A stretch of 64,000 bases of DNA, taken from the NCBI GenBank assembly GCA_001600095.1, contig BCIX01000001.1, positions 7,155,198 to 7,219,197 of the forward strand. The letters are read 5' to 3'. The position numbers were made by a program, and so were the translations under genes. How positions within the stretch are numbered: the first letter of the stretch is position 1; every line of letters starts with the position of its first letter. Below are positions 46,615-56,568 of the stretch, one piece after another. The notes under the pieces were generated by a model, which did no database searches, was not told the DNA's origin, and worked only from the letters and a program-made list of their open reading frames with translations. This stretch comes from Bullera alba. Lineage: Eukaryota > Basidiomycota > Tremellomycetes > Tremellales > Bulleraceae.

Positions 46615-47318
46615 CTACTCAGGGCGCTCAACGGTTTGAGAACCGTTCTCCAGCTTTGACCAACACTAACGAGCACGGCGGCCTATTTGTCGGCTTGATG
46701 AACCGCTCATAGACTGACTAGTGGCACTCACGCTGAGGCAGGCGGGATGAGTTCTCACTGAACTCAGTTCATTTCGCGTGTTGTAACGCAGCTCATCTTC
46801 GAAGGTAAACCCGTGCTCAGTGGCCATGTCAGAGCAACTTCCGCAGGGCTTGAAGTGGCCGCGGGTATGGGTTGTGTAGGCTTTGTGAGGCCTGTACTGA
46901 TTTGCCCCATTTCGAATGTCATACGGTCCACCGAGTATATCAGTCACATTGCCATCCTGGTCTGTGACCCTGCCAGAGCTGCTGGCGACATCTGAGAAGA
47001 TCTTCAGCATCCGATGCAATGTAAGACGTTTCGCCAGTACTCACTGGAACCATGAGGGAGCAGGGTGTTGTATGTGTTGCTCCCAGCGTGGCGTTCTTCA
47101 GCGACGGCACCAGTGTCAGAGGGTGGGCTACCTCCCTCGACCTCCCAGTACTCGTATCCATCTTGACTGTATAGGAAGCGTTCCGTCTCTCCCGCTGCGT
47201 TCGTTCTGGTGACGACCTGGCCAACACCGCCACCCGAGCTTTGGGCAAGGATGTGTGCGTCGTAGCTAACGACGGTGATATCACGACCGGAGGCGGAGCG
47301 ACCTCTGTGGTAGGACAT
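46615..47318 (-). CDS. Uncharacterised small protein, CxxC...CxxC zinc-ribbon-like family (copy 6)
   Basis: Unrecognised family. Exon 1 47318-47045 (MSYHRGRSASGRDITVV; ETERFLYSQDGYEYWEVE; SDTGAVAEERHAGSNT), intron 47044-46992 (53 nt), exon 2 46991-46732, intron 46731-46666, exon 3 46665-46615; about 194 aa. Exon 2 gives NVASSSGRVTDQDGNV, PCGSC, 31 residues with EHGFTFEDELRYNT, then HPACLS/CWS. The tail is KLENGSQTVERPE. The first intron has to use an acceptor about 20 nt further downstream than its paralogues, because the aligned acceptor AG reads CG here. The protein lacks a few residues at that joint but stays in frame. Tandem neighbour of broken copy 5. Confidence 0.62.
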
Positions 47319-47638
47319 GTCGTTGTGTTATCTGATATCAATGCTTTGCTAACGGGGAATATCGATCTGTCTTGATAGTCAGCTGGCTTGAACGAGGGGA
47401 AAGAGGTGGGTATACCAGCAGGACTCCTCTTACGTAGCAGTATGTAGCCGCTCACACTCTTCCAGCGTCCGCCTACGCGACGGGCGGGCGCAGTAAGTGT
47501 AGCAGCTATGACACGCTTACACACGGTCGAAGACCGACTTGAAAGGACTGATAGCTCAGCCGCCCTTCCTTCCTGAGCGAGGTGCTGACAATACCCTTCC
47601 TCCAGCGCAAGACGAGAGACCGTGTCCGCTTATCACGC

Positions 47639-47652
47639 TATCAAAGGATCCT
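47639..47652 (-). promoter_or_regulatory. Shared upstream element AGGATCCTTTGATA (copy 6)
   Basis: Minus-strand AGGATCCTTTGATAG about 320 bp upstream of ATG 47318. It is followed by TAAGCGGA, GGTCTCTCGTCTTGCGCTG and AGGGTATTGTC, aligning with the copy 4 promoter. Confidence 0.6.
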
Positions 47653-48129
47653 TCGATAGTGGCGATAGGGTACATGACCACAAGAGGATGGAGGCGAGAT
47701 GCGACGGTGGCCTGGCTTCAGATCAGAACATAAGAACCCCTTCCCCACTTTGACTAGCGAGCTGAGCGATAAAGTTGGACGTGGTGAGTGTGTGTCATCA
47801 GTCCAGACGGGTCAAGTCGACAAAGGGTGCGTAGATGTATAGCCGTGAATTTCCGTCGTCTTCGATCGCTCGACGAGCCAATCCCCCGATTTGCTCCGAT
47901 GTCAGCGTGGCCAGTTGCAAGTGTTTCGTCGCTGAAAGGTAGAGCGCAAAGCCTTGAGAAACTGCCATATGAGCGAGTCGCCAGGATGGTCGATGGGGGT
48001 GGCGTAATCGACCGTCGAGTAGTCCCAGAAAATCCCGGCCAATAGATTGCTGGTCTGCATATCTGCATGCAATCTGTTCTAGCGGGTACCAGGGACAACG
48101 AGGACAAGAGAATCTAATAACGGACGGGA
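47653..48129. other. Spacer between copy 6 promoter and VMA4 3' end
   Basis: No gene seen apart from a minus-strand frame that runs on from VMA4 if its last intron is retained (to about 47800). Confidence 0.55.
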
Positions 48130-49300
48130 TCACTGAAGCTCGATCAGTAACTGCTTCCTGTGCGAGATTTGGCCAACTCACAGTGTAATGCTTTCTGTTC
48201 TCGTTCCTTCCAAACAAGTCGTGTCTCAGCTCTGGCAACATCTGTCACGAATGCACATCAGCACAACTCCGACAGCCGTTCCTGTACAAGCGCTCACGTT
48301 CTCTTCTAGGATCTTCAATCGCTCAGCGAGGGTGTTGTCGACTTTGATCCTGCCCTGCATGGTGGATCCAACAACTCCGCCCGGCGTGTCGTCCGCCAAC
48401 TTGTCCTCAAAGGTCAATGTGCTTTCTCGACCAGACATCTCCTTGTATCGCTTCGAGGCGGCATCAGCGGCCTTTTTGACCAGAGCCTTGTCTTTGGGTC
48501 GGTGGGTGATTGTGACGTCTTTGGCAAGCAGTCGGAGCAGGATCTGGGCGTAGTCAGTATAATGGCTTCGTGGCGATTCGAGTCGTCTTCAACTGCTTCG
48601 CTCAGGGAGGCAGCGCATGCAGCACAGTGACCATGACTCCTTACTCACCTCTAGGATAAAGTTCTCCAGAGCAGTCCCGTACTTCTCTCCCTGAGACAGC
48701 TCGGTCACGTCCTTTGAAGCCTGCTCGAATAAATCCTCTAGCTTGTCATTTCGCGATTGGAGGACCTTGATTCGGGACGTGTTCAGCGCCGTCGACTGGG
48801 AGCTATAGACGTTTGATCAGCTCCAAGCCCCTTCGAGTGCATCGAGACTGCGATAACGCCTTCGCGTCTTCGGATGTCCATACGATCTAGGACCCCACTC
48901 ACATCTTCCATCCGGTCTCTGCCTGTTTCCTCTTCTTCTCAAACTGTGCGTCAATAGCCAGAGACTCTTGCCTCACGATCTTTGCCTACAGCCCCAAATC
49001 AGCACCCAAGCCGTTGATACCGCTCCTAGGAGCACTCAACCCGACAGCTAAGTCGGCGACGCTGACACCACCCACCTTCTCAATGGCAAACTCCTCGTCG
49101 GCCTTGACCTGGATCTCACGAGCCTTCTCCCTCGCCTCCTGGGAGATGAACGCGACCTGTGGAGGTGATCAGCAGTGGCTCAAAGGGAGCATTGGCGGTG
49201 CGAGGCAATTCAACCACTAGGACGCGAGTATTCGACGGTCACGTACCATCTTGTTCATCTCATTCTGGATCTCGCTATCTGACAAAGCTCCTCGCGACAT
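48130..49300 (-). CDS. VMA4: V-type proton ATPase subunit E
   Basis: Peripheral-stalk subunit of the V1 sector, acting at the vacuolar membrane. Start ATG 49300 (MSRGALSDSEIQNEMNKMV). Exons give FISQEAREKAREIQVKADEE, then IVRQESLAIDAQFEKKRKQAE, RIKVLQSRNDKLEDLFEQA, LLRLLAKDVTITHRPKDK, PGGVVGSTMQGRIKVDNTLA and LPELRHDLFGRNENRKHYT. About 230 aa, usual for the family. The N-terminal long helix and the conserved GGV....GRI..DNTL.ERL motif are clear. I place the stop TGA at 48132-48130, directly after a 49-nt intron with donor GTGAGT; if that intron is kept the frame continues for about 110 unrelated residues. Confidence 0.88.
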
Positions 49301-49629
49301 GGTGGGCGATGCTTGTTGGTGGTGATTGTTAGATTGCTGTGAGTATGGAGAGGACCGTTGAGAGGGACCGTCATAGTTGCAGCTGGGCAGCAGCCAGCCG
49401 GTCGGCGCTGAGCGGGACCGGCAAAATGGGGGGAGATTTTAGGTTTGTGTGGGCAGCGCTGTAACGGCCTGCAAGGGCCTGCAAGGGCGTCCCTATAACC
49501 TATCTAGCTTGGGAACAGCTCCTCTAACTTGCCTCTAGACTGCGTTCAACTATCAGCTAGCTACACAGGAACGTCGAGCTGATATATGGCTACATGACCA
49601 CAAATACACAAAACACTGTATGGTGATAA
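49301..49629. other. Spacer upstream of VMA4 / 3' flank of ISC1
   Basis: About 330 bp. A 10-bp perfect tandem duplication GGCCTGCAAG lies at 49466-49485. No gene. Confidence 0.6.
49466..49485 (+). repeat. 10-bp tandem duplication
   Basis: GGCCTGCAAG twice, followed by a partial third GGCG. Confidence 0.9.
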
Positions 49630-51478
49630 TCACGACCTCGCCCTCTCCTCCATCTCGACCACCCGCAGCTCCAGCTCCATTTCCTCTGTCGTCTCGGTGA
49701 GGAGGCCCAGCTCCCATTTGCCCCACACGAACCCTGTGTAGAGGAAAGTAGCTCCAGTGACGCCAAAGAGCCCTCCGAGGAGAGTGAAGATTGGCTGTAG
49801 CCACGATTTCGGCTGCCAGGCCGATCCAATCGTCAGGGCAATCAAGCCAAACACGCTGCCGAGGAAGATACGCATGTGGTTCTTGGCCGTCTTTTGCGAG
49901 ATCCGGGTGTACAGCCGTAACGTGTTGAGAGCTGATCGTATCGAGTTAGACTTTTCTGTCGACATGAGAGGCGACGAGGAACCTGATCGTCGGGGGGATA
50001 ATGGCGACGTCGGCGGAGAGGGAGGCGGCGCAAAGGAAGTGGTGTTGGCATTGAGATCTTCTGGTTCTTGGATCAATGGGACAAGAGGGGTGAAATTAGA
50101 TCCTATGGGCTTGCCGTCCGTCGTCCCGTGTATCCCGTCTTTCCGAACGGGCCCCTTGGTAGACAGAGGTTGGTTTTTCCGCGGCTGGATGTAGAACGTC
50201 GAGGATAGTCCAAAGTGATCCGAGTATGAAAAGTCGTGTCCTGGCACAATCTCCGTCAAGACCACTTCCGACTTGAAGCACTGCAGCCTCGGTGCGGATA
50301 CCACGCTCTCTGGCAACGCCTTGCCTTCTTCAAGATGGACATCAGCATTCGAGTCGTCTGTGCCCCAAGAGTCCTCGCCGTGGCCATTCTGAGCGGTCGT
50401 GTCATCCCTGTATCCCCATATCAGGGGTCTACGCCGGGCTATCGATGGTTGACGGTAGAAGATGTAATCAAGGCGTTTGCCCCCGTGGGCATACACGTTG
50501 TCTGGTATCGGTTTGCTAGCTGACCACGAGTTGAGACGGGAGTCGCAGGTCATGCCGAATGTGGACACGGCTTCTTCGGCAGATCTCGACGAGGTTGATG
50601 CGTCATTGGCGTAAGGATGAACGGTGAGATACGAATCCTCGACCTCGCCGTGGTTGCGCAGAATGGCTACAGGGACAGAGTTGGGTTGCGAGTTGAAGTC
50701 GCCCATCTGCGGAGAATGAGCGAGTCTCAAGGACGAAGAATGCCTGTACTCACACATAGGACGTATCGTCCCTTGTCGGCACCCGACCGAATAGCATTTG
50801 CCAACTGCCAGCTCTGGGATATCCTGTGGGCTTGTCGAGTATCAGGAGCATGTTCTCCCGCCGCGTGCATCTAGTCGTGTCAATATGGCGCCGGAACATC
50901 GGATCTAGAGACACTCACATGGGTGTTCCAGATCTCCACTTCGCCTAGGAGAGGGTGCAGAATGACAATGTTCCCCGCGGCTTTTTTCACAAAGAAGTCT
51001 CCAGCGAATGCTTGATGAGGGCTCCCCGATAGCGAGTATGGCAGCGCTTGCGCTGAGATGAATGGGAATCGAGTGAAGATAGCCAATCCTGATCCCAGTG
51101 CTCCGCTTAAGTCCTCGATCAGTACAGGTCAAGCTGCACAAACTGCAATGCCAGCTGTAGAGGCCATTTAACTTACGTATGGAAGAACCTTGAGAAGGGG
51201 AGCACCTGGGACACCTCGTTCTTGACAATCTCATAGTCTTTGTAAACCCATAATTCCTGTAGACACACAATGTCAAATGATGACGAGGCGAGGTATGTCG
51301 CTATGGCTCTGATCCGCTCTTTCCTCTTTTTCGCAATGATAGCCAAACCCCTAGAGAGAGCGTCAGGACATGCCGTGAGGCTGGAACGAGACACCCACCA
51401 TACGTTGAAGCTGAGTACCTTGAGGGTCCGGCGGTGGTCATCTGCCGGCGGATTTGGTAGACTCCCGGGCAAACTCAT
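49630..51478 (-). CDS. ISC1: Inositol phosphosphingolipid phospholipase C (neutral sphingomyelinase family)
   Basis: Hydrolyses inositol phosphosphingolipids to ceramide at ER and mitochondrial membranes. Start ATG 51478 (MSLPGSLPNPPADDHRRT), stop at 49630-49632. Endonuclease/exonuclease/phosphatase fold motifs in order: LKVLSFNVW, IVCLQELWVY (metal-binding Glu), GSGLAIFTRFP, VEIWNTHMHAAG, YVMGDFNSQPNS, RLDYIFYRQPS and SYSDHFGLSSTF (catalytic Asp-His). The C-terminus has two hydrophobic segments (IFLGSVFGLIALTIG; IFTLLGGLFGVTGATFLYTG), matching the two membrane helices of Isc1. Length about 500 aa. In Cryptococcus, Isc1 supports growth in macrophages; here nothing unusual is seen. Confidence 0.9.
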
Positions 51479-51811
51479 AGTGCTGACCGTGTGTAGAGGC
51501 GAAGAGGGATGGAAGGGGAGGCGAGGTTAAGTACCACTGAGCTGGAAACTCTGCACAGGTGAGGCGAAGGTATCTAAAAGGAATGGTTGTTCGAAGGGCG
51601 AGGGCATGTGCAGCCTTTGAAGGAATACGAAGGGAGTGCTTTCGTGGTCCCGAAACGCGGGCAAAAGTGACAAAGTCAAAACAGTGATGAAGTCATCGAT
51701 CATCGCCACGCGATGGCAAGGGTATCATGGGTACATTCTCGAGTGTTATGCGGTATACGTTACAAGTACATACATACATCCTATCCTTCCCAAGACACTC
51801 CACCTATGCAT

Positions 51812-53042
51812 CTACAGCCCATCGTGCTCGACCGGTCTGCAAGCTTGGTTTCCAACCCAGACACCGCCGTAAGGCCCCATGCCATCCCTCACATTGGTCT
51901 TTCCGAGTGATACGCCCATCCCGCACGCCTCGTCGTTGCTGCCCTGACCCTGGCAGGCATATGCAACATGGGGATCGGAACTGATCCAAATCTCTCCAGA
52001 GGTAGGGTGCTCGAGACCGAGGTGTTGTTCTGGTAAATGCGGGACAGCGTCTCCAAACGACGTGATCCTGAACATTGAATAGAGCGAGTCGTCACTTCGG
52101 ACCAGGTCGTCGATCCAGTTGGCAAATGAGGCGTCACCGACTCGGGGCAAACTGAACAGTTTTGACTGTACCGAAATAGGAACGGTCGAGTTGACCGGCT
52201 GATTGACGTGCAAGCCCAAAGAGACCAGTAAGCCAACGGCGCTGCCGAGGCCGTGACCGACAATCTCCACGCGGCTGATCGGTGGGGGAGCTCTCGATCT
52301 CCTAGCTACCGAGCTGAGTAACGAGCCGAGCGGAGCTCTGCCCTTGTTTGGTTTTGGCGGGTTGTCGATAATGTCCAATAGGGTCATCAAGGCCACAGCA
52401 CCGTGCGTCTCTAGAAGTGCGAGATACGCGGCGTAGATCTGGGGTAGTAGTCCAATGGGCTGCTGGTCCAACGGGAATATGTACTCTGGCAGCGGCACCA
52501 AGGTGGGTAGAGGCGCCACCGTTGGGTCCAGCATGTCCAATAACGCCTCCATGTCGTTGAATGAGGATATGGCGAGCGTGAGCGTGCCAGTGGAAGGAGT
52601 ATGTGCAATGTACCCTAGAGCCGCATCAGCCGAGGAATAAATCCAATGAATATTTGCTTACAGGACATGTCGCCGGGGTTCTGAGTGAGTTCGATGTCCG
52701 AGTCTCTAGACGTCACGAGGATATTTGTCGTTTGTTGCGTTGACTCTTGCCTCGACCGGGAACGAGGCTGGAGGTAGAGCGCTGGGGACTCTTGCTCTAG
52801 ATGCTCGGAAGGACAGTATGCCTTGCTACCAACCACTCATCAGTATGAAGCCCCCAGACCGCCTTGCTCAAAACTTACTTGACTAGTTTTGCCAGACGAC
52901 CCATCTCCCCCATGTCATCCCGCGACAAGGCCATCTTGCCTGACCATCGTTCGTTAGTGCCGGTGAGGAGCGAGACGGTCGTAGGGCGTGCTATGACCGG
53001 AACTAGGGCGTAAAGAGCGACAACGACAGGTCCGAAGAGCAT
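51812..53042 (-). CDS. Secreted class-3 lipase-like protein lacking catalytic residues
   Basis: Start ATG 53042. The N-terminus MLFGPVVVALYALVPVIARP is a plausible signal peptide. Spliced exons continue KMALSRDDMGEMGRLAKLVK, then AYCPSEHLEQ, GYIAHTPSTGTLTLAISSFN and the long last exon to the stop at 51812-51814. The layout (helix before the nucleophile, VEIVGHGLGSAVGLL, then ITSFGDAVPHLP, then VAYACQGQGSNDEACG) is that of fungal class-3 lipases. The expected GHSLG nucleophile Ser is Gly, and the usual final DH..PY reads DGMGPYGGVW, so the His is missing too. The Asp in GDAVPHLP remains. About 380 aa. Probably a secreted non-catalytic relative or one with altered chemistry. Confidence 0.7.
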
Positions 53043-53700
53043 CGTTGTTGAAGTGTCAGATGGCGCTCGAGGAGAAGTTTAGACGTCGAGTGCGACTCTC
53101 GACCGTTATGTGGGAATCTGGCAAGCGAATAGAAGGATGATCTCCACATCTCGAAGAAGCGACTATGCATCCTTATGGCTTCCGCCAGATCGTCGTGGTC
53201 ATGATCGATCAAACCATGGTCGACGCCGGTCGACGCCTCTGGATCAGGATCTAAATCCTCTCAAGAGTGTTCACCGTTGTTCATCATGACAATCGCCTCT
53301 GTCGGTCGTCATGGATGTTGCAGTAGCCGGTTGGCCGTAAGCCATGTGGCTGATGGTGGCCCTCGACGTCGATGTATGCTTCGGGCGACTGAGGGGCAGA
53401 GCAGGGCAAAGCAGGACAGAGCAGGACAATGATCACTCGATTCGGACAAGGTAGATGTAAAACGCCAAAACGTGGCCACGTTTCAGCCGAATTACCGCTT
53501 TCAGCCAAAACCGACAACCCGGGCGGAACCCTCTTCCGGAGGACAACGACCTTGTCTCATCGTGCACAGAGTCAGAGACAACGCCATGTAATGTTCAGGC
53601 AAGTGGCACATGGCATCGCTAGACTCAAAGTGCAGTAGACTATGGGGCGTCATTGATCGACAATACAACAAGAAAAGCCATACTGCAGGCGACGCAAGCA
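53043..53700. other. Spacer, promoter of the lipase-like gene
   Basis: About 660 bp; GCAGAGCAGGGCAAAGCAGGACAGAGCAGGACA (53395-53427) is an 8-11 bp repeat of GCAGGAC(A)-type words. No gene. Confidence 0.55.
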
Positions 53701-55935
53701 CTATGGTGAATCCAAGAATTCCTGCTTTGGCATCTCGTCCAATCTCTGCCTCAGCAGCCCCGCAAGGTCGACCCATTGCCCTTTGACCCTTACCAGGCAC
53801 TTGGTCCTTGCTCCATCGCCCGCTGTGGCCGAGGCGGAAGTCCTCGCCGCCAGCTTGAGCAATTTGACCGGAGAGACTTTTTGCCCAGCGCCAAAGACAT
53901 ACTCCCCCTTCCACTCTTCATTCTCGCTCCTCCGCTGACCCCGCTTCAGGGCGGCGTCGATTCTAGACACGAATAGGTCAAAGCCGGTTTCTTCAATGAT
54001 ACCTTGTACAGTGGTATCTAGCAGGTCGTATCGGGAGGGCTGGAACGGTTGGAGGTTTACCGGCGCCACCGCGCTCTGGGCATACGAATTGACAGACATT
54101 CTCGACGACGGTCTGCCGCCTCCGAAAGCTGATGGTGTGGGTGTGATCGATCGGAAGGAGGATGGTGGAGCCCGGGATAGACGTGGACCAGTGCCAAAGC
54201 TCGAGGTCCTAGGGCCGGTCGCGCCTAGGGATGGCCGAGGAGCGGTCATGCTGCCGTATCCCAAGCTGGGTCGAGCTCGTTGCGGCTCAGGCGTCCTCAT
54301 CGAGTCTCTATCACCTCGAGATGGAGGTACCGCGAGTGACGTTATCGACGGCCGTTGGGCATGAGTACTGCTGCTGGCTGATTTCGGACTGGCGATCGGA
54401 ATGCGGCTGCCCGAAGGCTTCGACTGAATGCTGCTCGTCATTGACACCTGACTGGGAGTGGGAGATGCCGTTTCCGCGCGACCATACGATGTCAAGCGCC
54501 TCGTAGTGGGTGTCACACCACCCGATAGTGACCTCTGAGGAGGGACTGCTGGAGTCGCGTCAGAGACAAAGCTCGATTTGCGCCGTAGTGTTGGGTCGGG
54601 GGAGAGGTAGGACCTAGCATCGACTTTGCCTATCCTGCTGACGGCTGGAGACGTGTATTGACCCGTAGAGGAGGTTTGTACTGATGAAGCGGCAGAAGTG
54701 CCCGAGGAGATGGAAGAGCGATGTTTCATTCCAGGTTTGACAGGCGTCAATGAGCTGTGACCGAGAGACACGCCGATCGAAGAGCCATTGAAGCTCTCGG
54801 ATGGATCTTGCTGCGTGGTCTGGCTTTCGTGACGGGCAATGACCATGCGGATGCGGGTATCCAGTTGTTGCAGTTGCTTCTGAAGCGTTGACCACCGTTG
54901 GGACATTTCGCCAAACCTAGCCAAGTAAGCAAAGGGTCACGACGTAGAACCCACCTTCTGAGCGCTTCACCGCTTTTGCTCGCTCGATCGGAGATACTCC
55001 TGTCCATCATCTTGATGATCTTGGCGATACTGAGGACGTATGTGCTAGGTACGTCAGCAGGTCTAGCGACATGTACTTACCCTTTCATGGTGTCGTGACG
55101 CTTAGTCATTAGCTGCAATTTGCGTATGCTAGGGAGCTCCTCCAATTCGGACTCGTAAGGTACAGTGACAGGCGACGTGTTGATTCGTTCCACATAGCGC
55201 TGGGGAATCAGCGTTGTCTGACGAAGTCAACCTACCAACAGCTCGACCACACTGTTCTGCAAGGGGTCCATCATCGAATCTGCCTGGTTGGCAGTACTGA
55301 ATGAATAAGTGTAAGCTCGAACGCACTATACTAAGCCTCATTTAGCTTACCTCTTGAAGCGAGACAACCACCCGTCTTCCTTCATCTCCACCACCAGAGC
55401 CGAATGATCTGTCGCCAGCTTGGTCACATCCTGCCTCAGTCCCTCAAAAAGACCATAAATCTCCGACGAGCCGAGACTTCCTCCTTGTAAAGTCTGCACC
55501 TGATCCTGAACAGCTCCCAGGCGGGACGGTATTGTCGAGATATCCGAGTCGAGCTGGGACACCAGTTGAGGAAGGGTCGAAGGGGGACCTTTAGAACTTG
55601 CCGAATGACGAAGCTCCTCTATCTCTATATTCCATCTCCTCAGCTTGAGCGGTTATTTCTGACAGATTGACACTCACCGTAGATTGATGTGAGCAGTCTG
55701 TTCACCTCGGCTATGAGGTGTTCTATCTGGCGGCGCAGATCACTGATGCGGTCAGCACAACGCCATCGATAGGCAGAAGGATAACTGACTCGATAGCTGC
55801 GTCTTTGCCACCATTGACAGCGCTCTCGCCGGCCATAGACTCGAGCTTTGCTTTGTTTGAAGATGGACTCGATGGTGATGGCTGAAGGGACAGTCCCGCC
55901 AACGACGCCGCGAGCTGTTCCGTCGGGGTTTCCAT
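53701..55935 (-). CDS. Kar9-like spindle-positioning protein with C-terminal GAR-like domain
   Basis: Stop TAG 53703-53701; proposed start ATG 55935 (METPTEQLAASLAGLSLQ). The N-terminal half is helical (LRRQIEHLIAEVNRLLTSIY; SQLDSDISTIPSRLGAVQDQ; ELPSIRKLQLMTKRHDTMKG; SIAKIIKMMDRSISD), as in the alpha-helical domain of fungal Kar9. A long basic Ser/Pro/Thr-rich linker with many RxS and SxIP-like sites (GSRIPIASP) follows. The C-terminus TTVQGIIEETGFDLFVSRID, then YVFGAGQKVSPVKLLKLA and CLVRVKGQWVDLAGLL resembles a Gas2-related (GAR) microtubule-binding domain. Kar9 links spindle pole and microtubule plus ends to actin cables; SxIP motifs bind EB1/Bim1. The assignment is by architecture. Length about 660 aa. 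Confidence 0.6.
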
Positions 55936-56568
55936 ATTCTTCAGTCCCTTGCCTTCCTCCACATCTATCGCCTCAGCGAGCTCGTACACAAGTAATCCTT
56001 ATTCGCAGTGTGTCGAGGTTGCTACCTGCTGCTCGGGGGTTGGTGTGGGGTTGGTTGTGCACGTAGGGAGGATCGAAGGAGGACCACCTCCACCTGTGCC
56101 ACGTGGTGGTCACTCGTGAGGGAGATCTAAAGTCCACGTCACGCAACGAAATCGTTATCAAGCATCTAGAGTTGCCTCTTTCGGCTATTTCTTGCGGCCC
56201 GGCATTAAAGTTCCGTTGGGCGGCAGGGTCCGTGCCTGAATGCGTAGTGTGGGTGACTCTCAGCTACGCGCCATCCTGCTGCTCGACTGAGGGTGATCAA
56301 GAGGTGATCGTCCTACCACTCTGGTCAATCCTGCTCTATAGTCACTCACAAGCTCTCACTCATCCTCACACAAGAGGAATAGACACACTCGGAGCGATCT
56401 CGCGAATACCGAGCATCAGGTGCGGTAACATCGCACTAGGAGCATCACAAAGGGATCATCCTCCCACCCCGAGTGATCCGTGACGAAGCAAGTAACCTAC
56501 AGCAGGCGCACTCGTTCGCATTCGGCTCGCTCGCATAGTCAGCCTGCATCTTTGACGCCTCGAACGCT
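55936..56568. promoter_or_regulatory. Divergent promoter of the Kar9-like and PKA regulatory subunit genes
   Basis: About 630 bp between divergent starts; no gene and no clear TATA box. CTCACAAGCTCTCACTCATCCTCACACA near 56345 is pyrimidine-rich leader sequence. Confidence 0.5.

Noticed and set aside
47798..48241. 147-aa extension of VMA4
   Set aside because: The family ends shortly after LFG.N.NRK; a good 49-nt intron followed by TGA explains the end. Kept only as an alternative form in the findings.
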